This document shows positions 16,931 to 24,690 of a stretch of 64,000 nucleotides of DNA, piece by piece. The DNA comes from an uncultured Anaeroplasmataceae bacterium. Lineage in GTDB: Bacteria > Bacillota_I > Bacilli_A > Acholeplasmatales > Anaeroplasmataceae. Both the position numbers and the translations under genes were made by a program. The stretch lies in the NCBI GenBank assembly GCA_910584005.1, contig CAJTXR010000001.1, positions 1 to 64,000 on the forward strand. Direction: 5' to 3'. Every line of letters begins with the position of its first letter. The first letter of the stretch is position 1. Below the pieces are notes generated by a model, which saw only the letters and a list, made by a program, of their open reading frames with translations, did not search any database and had not been told where the DNA came from.

Positions 16931-17692
16931 ATGAAGGTAGAATATTACAAGGAATATAGTTCAATTTTAAAACGGGACATGGAATATAAGGTGTATGGTC
17001 ATGCAGGCAAGCCTTGTATTGCGTTTCCTAGTCAAAATGGCCGGTTCTATGATTATGAAAATCGTGGAATTATAGAGGCAATGCGGTGGTACATTGATCA
17101 AGGTAAAATTCAGGTGTTCTGTGTTGATTCCATTGATATGGAATCTTGGAGTGCAGATTGGAAAAACCCTCGTCATCGAATGGAAGCACAAGAAGCATAT
17201 TTTAATTATATTATTCAAGAAATTGTTCATCGTGTATATGAGATTAACACCTATGGCAATGGAGGTGGCGTTGCCAGTGGAATTTTAACTTATGGTTGCT
17301 CAATGGGAGCATATCATGCAGTCAATTTTTTCTTGCGAAAACCAGATATATTTGATGCTGTGTTAGCTTTATCTGGAATCTATCATTCAAGTTTCTTTGT
17401 TAAAGATTACGCGGATGACTTAACCTTTTTGAATTCGCCTATTGATTCTCTTAGATGCATGGATGAACATCACAATTATTTGGATTTATATCGAAGAAGT
17501 AGAATTATTTTATGTGTGGGTCAAGGTTCTTGGGAAGAAGAATGTTTAAATGATACAAGGACAATGGATTTTTTATTCCATCAGCACCATGTACCTGTTT
17601 GGTGTGACTATTGGGGGTACGATAAGCCTCATGATTGGCCAAGTTGGTTAGAACAAACTCCATATTTTTTATATCATATATTGGATGAATAA
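16931..17692 (+). CDS. Alpha/beta-hydrolase esterase
   Basis: A 253-residue alpha/beta hydrolase without a signal peptide. The nucleophile elbow GCSMG puts the catalytic serine at Ser124. His234 in YDKPHDW is the likely catalytic histidine, with an Asp near 208 as the third member. The fold resembles esterase D / feruloyl-esterase-like proteins. Its place directly after xylA (11-base gap) suggests deacylation of xylo-oligosaccharides or acylated sugars in the cytoplasm, but this is inference; the substrate is not visible in the sequence. Confidence 0.8.
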   Translation: MKVEYYKEYSSILKRDMEYKVYGHAGKPCIAFPSQNGRFYDYENRGIIEAMRWYIDQGKIQVFCVDSIDMESWSADWKNPRHRMEAQEAYFNYIIQEIVHRVYEINTYGNGGGVASGILTYGCSMGAYHAVNFFLRKPDIFDAVLALSGIYHSSFFVKDYADDLTFLNSPIDSLRCMDEHHNYLDLYRRSRIILCVGQGSWEEECLNDTRTMDFLFHQHHVPVWCDYWGYDKPHDWPSWLEQTPYFLYHILDE

Positions 17693-17723
17693 AAAGATAT
17701 TGTTTTAAAAAAAACTTACATAG

Positions 17724-17767
17724 AATGTTGATAAGCACTTGTTTGTGTGAATCAACATTTTTTATTT
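17724..17767 (+). terminator. Intrinsic terminator after the xyl operon
   Basis: AATGTTGAT (17724-17732) pairs with ATCAACATT (17751-17759), followed by a T-rich tail. Confidence 0.8.
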
Positions 17768-18096
17768 ATTCAACAATACCTGACAAGAAAAAAATAAATT
17801 TGACATGATGATATAAAAAAATAAGGGATATGACAAAAATGAATGAACCACTTCTTAGAAGATATGGATTTATGATTTTAAATCAAAGTCTTTTCTATTA
17901 ATTTTTTTAAAAACAACTGAAATAAAATTGTTTTAAAAAAATTAAATTTTTATATTGCTAATTTATATATTTGTTGTATAATTATGTCGTCTAAAAAAAT
18001 ATTAGATAGTAAAGGGTAATATTATCCAAAGAAATAATGGGGAAAGGAAAAAAAGGAGAAGAATATTTTGTTATTCTTCAAGTTCGGTAAACTGCG
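17768..18096 (+). promoter_or_regulatory. potA upstream region: promoter and leader
   Basis: The supported element is a promoter: TTGCTA at 17955-17960, 16-nt spacer, TATAAT at 17977-17982. The implied mRNA leader is about 108 nt. AAGGAG at 18053-18058 is well spaced to a TTG at 18068, which opens a 27-codon frame (ending near 18151) that overlaps the start of potA in another frame. No known riboswitch pattern was recognised. The stretch 17768-17950 is AT-rich and shows nothing convincing. Confidence 0.55.
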
Positions 18097-19287
18097 TTGG
18101 CTAAACCAATTATCGAATTGCATGATATTGTTAAACAATATGGTGCAGTAACAGTCGTAGATCACATTAATTTAACCATCTACGAAAATGAGTTTGTTAC
18201 TCTTTTAGGTCCTTCCGGGTGTGGTAAGACCACTACACTTAGGATGATTGGCGGTTTTGAAAACCCTGATTCAGGCGAGATTATTGTTAACGGAAAAGTA
18301 ATTAATGATTTACCATCTTATGCAAGACCTATAAATACGGTATTTCAAAGATATGCTTTATTTCCACATTTAAATGTATTTAATAACGTCGCTTTTGGTC
18401 TTAAAAATCGTGGTAGAAAATTTATGATTCAGTTCTTTGGCGGACTAGACGCTTTAAAAGAAGAAATCAAACAGGATAAACTTTCTTTAGGCGTAGAAGG
18501 AAAGAAAGCAGAGAAAGTTACTTTCCGAGATATGCGATGGAAATTAAAACAAAAATTAAATGAAGCAGTAAAGCATGCGTTAGAAATGGTGAATTTATCA
18601 GGCTTTGAGGACCGAAAAATTGCCAATATGTCGGGTGGGCAAATGCAGAGAGTGGCTATTGCAAGAGCAATAATCTTAAAGCCGAAAATTCTTTTGTTAG
18701 ATGAGCCTCTTTCCGCTTTGGATTTGAAACTTCGTCAAAATATGCAATATGAGCTTAAGGAAATGCAAAGAAGTTTAGGGATTACTTTTATCTTTGTTAC
18801 TCATGATCAAGAAGAAGCTATGGTTATGTCCGATCGGATTGTTGTCATGAGAGATGGACTGATTCAGCAGTTAGGTACTCCTAAAGATATTTATAATGAG
18901 CCAATAAACAAGTTTGTTGCCAATTTTATTGGCGAATCTAATATCGTTCAAGGGGTTTATGTGAAAAAGAATTTAGTCCGTTTCTTAAATGTCGATTTTG
19001 AATGTGTTGGATATGAGTTTGCGGATATGGAACCTGTAGATGTCGTGATACGCCCAGAAGATTGGGATGTAGTACCACTAAAAAAAGCGAAGCTAATTGG
19101 AGATGTTACCTCCTCTATATTTAAAGGAGTTCATTATGAGCTTTGTGTGGATTTACATGGTATGGAATTTGTTGTTCATACCTATGAGGATGTAAAAACA
19201 GGTCAAAAGGTAGGATTATCTGTGGATCCTTATGAAATTTGTTTAATGAAGGTGGATGGCTCATGCAAAACCATAGTAGAAGTTTAG
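18097..19287 (+). CDS. potA: Spermidine/putrescine ABC importer, ATP-binding protein
   Basis: The ATPase of the PotABCD polyamine importer. Walker A GPSGCGKTT is at residues 38-46, the Q-loop at TVFQRYALFPH, signature MSGGQ near 178-182, Walker B LLLDEPLSALD, and a C-terminal TOBE-like domain with VVIRPEDW. Two oddities: about 50 extra, Lys-rich residues (roughly 104-155) sit between the Q-loop and the signature, making the protein 396 residues long against about 350-370; and the only possible start is a TTG at 18097 with no Shine-Dalgarno site next to it (a stop lies in frame at 18088). It overlaps potB by 25 bases. Confidence 0.93.
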   Translation: MAKPIIELHDIVKQYGAVTVVDHINLTIYENEFVTLLGPSGCGKTTTLRMIGGFENPDSGEIIVNGKVINDLPSYARPINTVFQRYALFPHLNVFNNVAFGLKNRGRKFMIQFFGGLDALKEEIKQDKLSLGVEGKKAEKVTFRDMRWKLKQKLNEAVKHALEMVNLSGFEDRKIANMSGGQMQRVAIARAIILKPKILLLDEPLSALDLKLRQNMQYELKEMQRSLGITFIFVTHDQEEAMVMSDRIVVMRDGLIQQLGTPKDIYNEPINKFVANFIGESNIVQGVYVKKNLVRFLNVDFECVGYEFADMEPVDVVIRPEDWDVVPLKKAKLIGDVTSSIFKGVHYELCVDLHGMEFVVHTYEDVKTGQKVGLSVDPYEICLMKVDGSCKTIVEV

Positions 19288-20126
19288 AGAAGCATAAGCC
19301 AGCCAGTACGCATCATTTAGATCGTCTTGCTAAGCCATATTTAATTTGGCTATACATACTTGCGTGCCTACCTTTACTCATTATGTTTTGCTTGATGTTT
19401 GTTGATGCGGAAGGAATCCGTTTTGAAGGTATGAAGTTTACTTTTACAAATTTTACAACCCTAGCCTCAGAACACACCATAGTTGCCTTTTGGAATTCAT
19501 TAAAATATAGTGTATTAACCACTTTGATTTGTATCTTTTTTGGTTATTTGCTTGCATATAATCTTCATAAATCAAAAATTAAAAATAAATATTTAGTATT
19601 ATTATTGTTGGTTTTACCTATGTGGACCAATATTCTTCTTAGAATTAATGCTTTAGCTTCTATTTTTAAACCTGAAAATATTATAACGGATCTTTTGGGA
19701 ATCAAAGGAATCAATATTATAGGTACAGATTTGGCAATTTTACTAGGTATGACGTTTACCTATTTGCCATTTATTGTTCTTCCAATTTATACTTCATTAG
19801 AAAAAATAGATCCTTCTTTAGAAGAAGCCTCTTCCGATTTGGGTATGACAAAAATGACAACTTTTTGGAAGGTCATTGTCCCTTTATCTAGTAAAGGTGT
19901 CCTTTCGGGGTCAATGATGGTATTATTACCTTGTTTATCTGGATTTGCCATTCCTAAGGTATTAGGAGGCGGTAAAATCCTTTTAATTGGCAATATTATT
20001 GAGCAGAATTTCATCAATATGAGTTATAATCATGGTGCGGTGCTTGCTATTATTTTGCTTATTATTATATTAGGTTCTATCTTTATTATCAATAAAGTGG
20101 ATAAGGAAGGAGAAACTTTAATATGA
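19263..20126 (+). CDS. potB: Spermidine/putrescine ABC importer, permease 1
   Basis: One of two inner-membrane permeases of the polyamine importer, about 287 residues with six predicted membrane spans. The EAA loop reads EEASSDLGMTKMTTFWKVIVP and contacts PotA. ATG at 19263 is chosen because AAGGTGG lies 7 nt upstream; the frame also runs back to a TTG at 19239 without such a site. The gene begins inside the end of potA and its stop overlaps the potC start. Confidence 0.93.
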   Translation: MQNHSRSLEKHKPASTHHLDRLAKPYLIWLYILACLPLLIMFCLMFVDAEGIRFEGMKFTFTNFTTLASEHTIVAFWNSLKYSVLTTLICIFFGYLLAYNLHKSKIKNKYLVLLLLVLPMWTNILLRINALASIFKPENIITDLLGIKGINIIGTDLAILLGMTFTYLPFIVLPIYTSLEKIDPSLEEASSDLGMTKMTTFWKVIVPLSSKGVLSGSMMVLLPCLSGFAIPKVLGGGKILLIGNIIEQNFINMSYNHGAVLAIILLIIILGSIFIINKVDKEGETLI

Positions 20127-21001
20127 TGAATGAAGTAAAGAATTATCCCAAAGCTACTTTAGAAGAATATGGATATAAAGAGTATAAAGCCTTAAATATT
20201 ATTTGGAAAATCATTAAAGTAATTTTAATCCTATTTGCAATTTTTATGCTTTATATTGCGGTGATTGTCATTGCTATTCAATCTTTTAATTCAAGTGCAT
20301 CTACTTCGGAATTTCAAGGGTTTACCTTTGATAACTATTTGCAAATGTTTAGCAGAAGAACTTTAAATAATTCGATTAAAAATACATTCTTAGTTTCTAT
20401 AATCGCAACGATAATTGCGGCCTTTTTTGGAACTTTTATTGCAATTGGTATTTTTTATCTTCCACCAAAACTAAAAAGCAGAGTTATGCTTTTAAACAAT
20501 ATTCCGCTATTAAATGCAGATATTGTAACAGGCGTATCCTTAATGCTTATTTTTTCCTTGCTTTTACCAATTCATCGTCAGATATTTGGTTTTTGGACAA
20601 TATTGATTGCTCATATTTTCTTTATATTTCCGTATATCATTTTGTCTGTATTACCTAAAATGAAGGAAATTGATCCAAATCTTATGGATGCAAGTATGGA
20701 TTTAGGTGTTCGACCAATTCGCTCTGTTATTCGTGTTATTATCCCAGCTATTCGTGGTGGAATCTTTTCAGGCGTAATTTTAGCTTTTACAATTAGTTTT
20801 GAGGACTTCGTTGTTGGATATTTTACAACTGGGAATGGATTTAATACACTTTCTATATGGATTTATACCTCTATTGGAAAGAAGTCTTTATTTCCCGGAG
20901 TTTATGCATTTTCAACGGCATTAACTGTTGTTTCTATGATCTTGATCATTATCTATGCATTATTTAAGAAAGGAAGAAAGCCACATGCGAAAAAAAATTA
21001 G
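20123..21001 (+). CDS. potC: Spermidine/putrescine ABC importer, permease 2
   Basis: Second permease, 292 residues, with six membrane spans after an N-terminal soluble stretch of about 30 residues. The EAA loop DASMDLGVRPIRSVIRVIIP is clear. AAGGAGAAAC lies in the end of potB and the start codon overlaps the potB stop (ATGATGA), so the genes are translationally coupled. Confidence 0.93.
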   Translation: MMNEVKNYPKATLEEYGYKEYKALNIIWKIIKVILILFAIFMLYIAVIVIAIQSFNSSASTSEFQGFTFDNYLQMFSRRTLNNSIKNTFLVSIIATIIAAFFGTFIAIGIFYLPPKLKSRVMLLNNIPLLNADIVTGVSLMLIFSLLLPIHRQIFGFWTILIAHIFFIFPYIILSVLPKMKEIDPNLMDASMDLGVRPIRSVIRVIIPAIRGGIFSGVILAFTISFEDFVVGYFTTGNGFNTLSIWIYTSIGKKSLFPGVYAFSTALTVVSMILIIIYALFKKGRKPHAKKN

Positions 21002-22334
21002 CATTTTATTTCTGTTTGCTGTATTCCTTTCTTTATGCACCTCTTGTACCAAACGTGATGTTTTATTGTTTTTGAATTGGGGAGAGTATATAGATGAGCA
21101 GATGCTAGAAGAATTTGAATCCATGTATAATTGTGAAGTTTATATGGATTTAGGGGAATCAAATGAGATTTTTTATTCTAAGGTAAGAGGAGGAACAACT
21201 TCATATGATGTCGTTGTTCCATCGGATTACATGGTAGAAAAGATGTATAAAAATGATATGCTTGCTGAAATTGATTTTACAAAACTAAAGAATTTTTCTA
21301 AAGAAAATGTAATGCCAGGAGTAAAAGGCATCGCAGAAACTTTAGAACAAAAGGCTCCAGGAATAACAAATTCATATGTTCCTTATTTATGGGGAACATG
21401 GGGAATTATGTATTCTACGCTTAAAGAAGGATTAGAACAAGCAGTTATACGGTCCGAAAATGAGTGGAGTTCTTTATTTGACCGATCCTCTTTACCATCA
21501 GGGACTAGAGTGGCTATGTATGATTCTCATTTACATGCCTATTATGCTGCATGCAGATATTTAGGAATAGATCCAGATCAACCCTTAGAAAAAAAGAAAT
21601 TGAATCAAATTTCATCTTTAATTAAATCTATGAAATATGATGCATGGGGAACAGATGACATTAAGAAGGATATTGTTGCTAAAAACAAAGATTTAGGTTT
21701 TATGTGGACAGGAGATTTCTTATATTATTATTCTGAAAATACTGCAAATGTAGTTATGGATGCGTATTTGGCAAATGATATTTCAATTCAAGAGGTTCAT
21801 GATATGGTTGAAGTATTAACGGGAACGAGTCGCATTTATAAAGATAAATACCAAATTGGATTCGATATTTTTATTCCCAAAGATACGGTTGCTTTCTGTG
21901 ATAATTTTGTGATTCCAAAGGATTCTTCCCATAAGGAGCTTGCTCATCAATTCATTGATTTCATGATTGGAAGAAAGGAAGGAAAGCATGAGGTAGATCC
22001 TGGGTTTGCAAACACATATTATGTAAGCTACAATACTCCATATATGGATGTTTATAAGGATATCAGGAATTTAGAAAATGTCGAGTTTACAAATGAAGAT
22101 GCCACCTTATTTCAAACTGAAAAAACGAGTGGTGTAGATGCATATGATTCTAGCCTATATTGGAAAATATACGATATGGCAATTGGAATTTCTTTTGGTA
22201 AGTATTATAAGGCAGAAGAGCACATTTTACTTCCAGATGGTTCAATAAAGAAATATCGTGGGAATATTCTTCCATGCTTTGAACGGAATTACATCAATCA
22301 AATTAATACGACTTTTAATAACGCAAAAACATAA
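20985..22334 (+). CDS. potD: Spermidine/putrescine-binding lipoprotein
   Basis: The substrate-binding protein of the importer, anchored as a lipoprotein by its lipobox CTSC. The mature part starts with the LFLNWGEYIDEQMLEEFE motif of polyamine-binding proteins and has SYDVVVPSDYMVEKM. ATG at 20985 is chosen because AAAGGAAG lies 8 nt upstream; the open frame runs back to 20955 without a site. It overlaps the end of potC by 17 bases. At about 449 residues it is longer than the roughly 350-residue E. coli protein, with an insertion in the middle. Confidence 0.93.
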   Translation: MRKKISILFLFAVFLSLCTSCTKRDVLLFLNWGEYIDEQMLEEFESMYNCEVYMDLGESNEIFYSKVRGGTTSYDVVVPSDYMVEKMYKNDMLAEIDFTKLKNFSKENVMPGVKGIAETLEQKAPGITNSYVPYLWGTWGIMYSTLKEGLEQAVIRSENEWSSLFDRSSLPSGTRVAMYDSHLHAYYAACRYLGIDPDQPLEKKKLNQISSLIKSMKYDAWGTDDIKKDIVAKNKDLGFMWTGDFLYYYSENTANVVMDAYLANDISIQEVHDMVEVLTGTSRIYKDKYQIGFDIFIPKDTVAFCDNFVIPKDSSHKELAHQFIDFMIGRKEGKHEVDPGFANTYYVSYNTPYMDVYKDIRNLENVEFTNEDATLFQTEKTSGVDAYDSSLYWKIYDMAIGISFGKYYKAEEHILLPDGSIKKYRGNILPCFERNYINQINTTFNNAKT

Positions 22335-22361
22335 TAGACCATTTCAAATGGTCTATTTTTT
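22333..22361 (+). terminator. Intrinsic terminator of the pot operon
   Basis: AATAGACCATTT pairs with AATGGTCTATT around a 2-nt loop, followed by eight T residues. It begins at the potD stop codon. Confidence 0.93.
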
Positions 22362-22389
22362 TTAAATCAATTTTAAATGATAAAACAAC

Positions 22390-22418
22390 TTTACAATCTA
22401 TGCAAATTATGATAAAAT
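22390..22418 (+). promoter_or_regulatory. Promoter of the tRNA pair
   Basis: TTTACA (22390-22395), 17-nt spacer, TAAAAT (22413-22418), 18 nt before the mature tRNA-Gln. Confidence 0.75.
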
Positions 22419-22436
22419 TCAAGAGGGTAAAACAAT

Positions 22437-22511
22437 AGCAGTTTAGCCAAGTGGTAAGGCAACGGACTCTGACCCCGTTATTCATAGGTTCGATCCCTAT
22501 AACTGCTGCCA
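22437..22511 (+). tRNA. tRNA-Gln (anticodon CTG)
   Basis: A full cloverleaf of 75 nt with encoded CCA. Acceptor arms are AGCAGTT and AACTGCT with discriminator G, which is usual for Gln. The D stem is GCC/GGC, the anticodon loop is CTCTGAC (anticodon CTG, reading CAG), and the T arm is ATAGG/CCTAT with loop TTCGATC. The anticodon stem (ACGGA/CCCGT) has an A-C mismatch at its last pair next to the loop. Confidence 0.93.
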
Positions 22512-22515
22512 ATAT

Positions 22516-22589
22516 GCTTGCTTAGTTCATCGGTAGAACGTATCCATGGTAAGGATAAAAGGCTAGTTCGATTCTGGCAGTGAGCACCA
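22516..22589 (+). tRNA. tRNA-Thr (anticodon GGT)
   Basis: A 74-nt cloverleaf with encoded CCA. Acceptor arms are GCTTGCT and AGTGAGC (two G-T pairs), D stem GTTC/GAAC, anticodon stem TATCC/GGATA with loop ATGGTAA (anticodon GGT) and T arm GCTAG/CTGGC with loop TTCGATT. It lies four bases after tRNA-Gln in the same transcript. Confidence 0.94.
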
Positions 22590-22601
22590 GTTTATTGAAT
22601 T

Positions 22602-22634
22602 ACTTTTTCTAAACTATATAGAGAAAGTTTTTTT
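22602..22634 (+). terminator. Intrinsic terminator of the tRNA pair
   Basis: ACTTTTTCT pairs with AGAGAAAGT, followed by a run of T. Confidence 0.85.
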
Positions 22635-22666
22635 CTTATTAGAAGAAAAGAACAATGGAGGTTCCT

Positions 22667-23224
22667 ATGGTTGTTAAAAATGAAACAAGACTTACAGCAA
22701 ATGAAGCCTATGATTCTTTAATTAAAATAACACGTAAAAATTATCGTTCAAGATATATCTTTTTTCTATTTATTATGATTTTTGGAATTATTATTGTTAC
22801 TGTTTCAGCAATAAACAAAAATTCTACAGATACTATGGTCATCGGCTTTATTTTTATGATTGTTGCTATTCTATTTCTTGCGATGAATATAACAACCATA
22901 TTAAGAACTCCAAAGATGGTTAAAAAGAAGAATTCAAACATTGAACCTGATGGCATTCTCAACTCTTTTACTTTTAAAGAGGAGAGTTTTCTTTTAAATA
23001 TTACAATAAAACAAAAAGTAACTAGGCTGGATTTGCCCTATACAAGTTTAAAGAAAATTATCGAATATGATGATAAAATCATTTTTATGCTTTCTTCTAC
23101 AGAAATATTTATTTGCAAGAAAGATGGATTTAAAAGTTCTAAAGAAATGGAAGTTTTCTTCTATGGACTTGCAAAGCATAAGACAAAAATTAAAAAGAAA
23201 ATATCTAAAACTAAGAAGCAATAG
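22667..23224 (+). CDS. YcxB-like membrane protein
   Basis: A 185-residue protein with two membrane spans (about residues 31-52 and 57-80), then a C-terminal cytoplasmic region with the short SLKKIIEYDDKIIFML block typical of YcxB-like C-terminal domains, and a very Lys-rich tail. GGAGG at 22657-22661 is 5 nt from this ATG, so it is preferred over an in-frame ATG at 22655 that overlaps the ribosome site. Function unknown. Confidence 0.75.
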   Translation: MVVKNETRLTANEAYDSLIKITRKNYRSRYIFFLFIMIFGIIIVTVSAINKNSTDTMVIGFIFMIVAILFLAMNITTILRTPKMVKKKNSNIEPDGILNSFTFKEESFLLNITIKQKVTRLDLPYTSLKKIIEYDDKIIFMLSSTEIFICKKDGFKSSKEMEVFFYGLAKHKTKIKKKISKTKKQ

Positions 23225-23243
23225 AATCTTCTTAGTTTTTTTG
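23209..23243 (+). terminator. Intrinsic terminator overlapping the YcxB-like gene end
   Basis: AACTAAGAAG (inside the last codons) pairs with CTTCTTAGTT, followed by T residues. Confidence 0.88.
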
Positions 23244-23287
23244 TTCTATTTTTAAATCCTTGACATAAAATTAAATAGGTGAAGCAT

Positions 23288-24454
23288 ATGAAAAAATATT
23301 GGATTATATTAAGTATTATCGGATTATTTGCAGGATATGGTTTATGTGGCTTTGCGATTGAAGCCAAAGTAGAAGAGCCAACAGAAGCTGTGGATCAGGA
23401 AGTGAATTTAGCAAAAGGGAGTCAAGCTGCAATTCTATTTGAAACAAGTAGTAATACGGTTCTCTTTGATAAAGAAAAAGATCGCAGATTACCACCAGCT
23501 TCTATGACAAAAATTATGACATTACTTTTAATATATGAGGCGTTAGAAGCCAATCAAATCACCAAAACTACAATGCTAACCATTGGAGAAGAACCTACCA
23601 AAGTAGAAGGATCTAAGGCTTTTTTATCTATAGGCGATGAAATTAGCGTTGATGAATTATTAAAATGTATATGTATCGCTTCTGCGAATGATGCTGCCAT
23701 AGCTCTTGCTATACATTTAGCGGGTTCAGAAGAAGAATTTGTAAAAAAAATGAATGAGAAAGTGAATGCTTTAGGACTGAAAAATACTCATTTTTCAGAT
23801 TGTACAGGTCTATCAAGCAAGAATCATTATACTTCAGCTTATGATCTGGCTATCATTTCAGATGAGTTGATTGATCGTTTTCCAGATGTGTTAACTTATA
23901 CGAATGTAAAAGAGGATTATATAAGAAAGGATAGTCCAAAGCCTTTTTGGTTAGTCAATACCAATAAAATGATTGGTAGGGTTAAATACTTAGATGGTTT
24001 AAAAACAGGATACACCTCTTTTTCTGGATATTGTATTACGCTTCATATGAAGCAAGACAATATGGGGCTAATTACTGTTGTGTTTGGCTATGATAAGCCA
24101 ACAACTAGAAATGCGGAATCTTTAGAGTTATTAAGATACGGATATGCAAATTATCGTTTAGAGAAAGTATTGGCTAAAGATACTGTGGTTGATTCTATAG
24201 ACCATATTCTATATAAAAATAGAATTAATATAAAAGTGGAAGAGGATGTTTATCATTTGACCAAGAAAGCGGATAAATTTAGTTATGATATAAAGTATAA
24301 TTATGAACTCAATGCGAACAAATGTGAAGGGGAAGCCTACATATACTTAAATGATAAATTATTAAAAAAGGGAAAATTAGGAACTCAAGATGAGATAAAG
24401 AAAAAAAATTTTATAGAACTATGGTTTTCTATATTTAAAGAAACTTTTATATAA
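23288..24454 (+). CDS. D-alanyl-D-alanine carboxypeptidase (DacF-like)
   Basis: A penicillin-binding protein of the S11 peptidase family that trims the last D-Ala of peptidoglycan stem peptides outside the membrane. A signal peptide covers about residues 1-22. The three active-site motifs are complete: SMTK (Ser72, Lys75), SAN (132-134) and KTG (239-241). A C-terminal beta-rich domain, then a hydrophobic/amphipathic tail LWFSIFKETFI, completes it at 388 residues. AGGTG just upstream favours this ATG over the in-frame GTG at 23279. Its presence shows the organism makes a wall. Confidence 0.95.
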   Translation: MKKYWIILSIIGLFAGYGLCGFAIEAKVEEPTEAVDQEVNLAKGSQAAILFETSSNTVLFDKEKDRRLPPASMTKIMTLLLIYEALEANQITKTTMLTIGEEPTKVEGSKAFLSIGDEISVDELLKCICIASANDAAIALAIHLAGSEEEFVKKMNEKVNALGLKNTHFSDCTGLSSKNHYTSAYDLAIISDELIDRFPDVLTYTNVKEDYIRKDSPKPFWLVNTNKMIGRVKYLDGLKTGYTSFSGYCITLHMKQDNMGLITVVFGYDKPTTRNAESLELLRYGYANYRLEKVLAKDTVVDSIDHILYKNRINIKVEEDVYHLTKKADKFSYDIKYNYELNANKCEGEAYIYLNDKLLKKGKLGTQDEIKKKNFIELWFSIFKETFI

Positions 24455-24463
24455 AAATAAGAT

Positions 24464-24496
24464 AAAGCGTTATAACATTTTCATAACGCTTTTTTA
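24464..24496 (+). terminator. Intrinsic terminator after the carboxypeptidase
   Basis: AAAGCGTTAT pairs with ATAACGCTTT, followed by T residues. Confidence 0.92.
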
Positions 24497-24521
24497 CTTT
24501 TTCTTTCTTTTATGGTAGAAT
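24493..24521 (+). promoter_or_regulatory. Promoter upstream of the TtcA-like gene
   Basis: TTTACT (24493-24498), 17-nt spacer, TAGAAT (24516-24521) preceded by TGG (extended -10). It gives a leader of about 160 nt before the TtcA-like gene. Confidence 0.55.
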
Positions 24522-24675
24522 GGATAGGGCAAGGAATATGAAAGTATTTCTCACCTGCTTTTTGTTTGATCATGCAGTGATTTTAAAATGTTTGGTGAAT
24601 AAAAATTTAAGATACCATATGGCTTTGTTTGTTAAGGATATTCTTAATGGAAAAATTATCTACAGCTTGATTTAA
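24520..24675 (+). other. Leader region with a possible small ORF and hairpin
   Basis: A plus frame from ATG 24520 (or ATG 24538) stays open to TAA at 24673 and would give 51 or 45 residues, Leu/Val/Phe rich with basic patches (it includes KVFLTCFLFDHAVILKCLV). Neither ATG has a well-spaced ribosome site; AAGGAAT is only 3 nt from the second. The same bases form a hairpin TCACCTGC...GCAGTGA near 24550-24580. Either a small membrane peptide or an untranslated structured leader is possible; neither is proven. Confidence 0.25.
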
Positions 24676-24690
24676 TTTTGGAGGAAATTC

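Noticed and set aside
24493..24690. T-box or other known riboswitch before the TtcA-like gene
   Set aside because: No T-box sequence, terminator/antiterminator pair or recognised aptamer motif is present.
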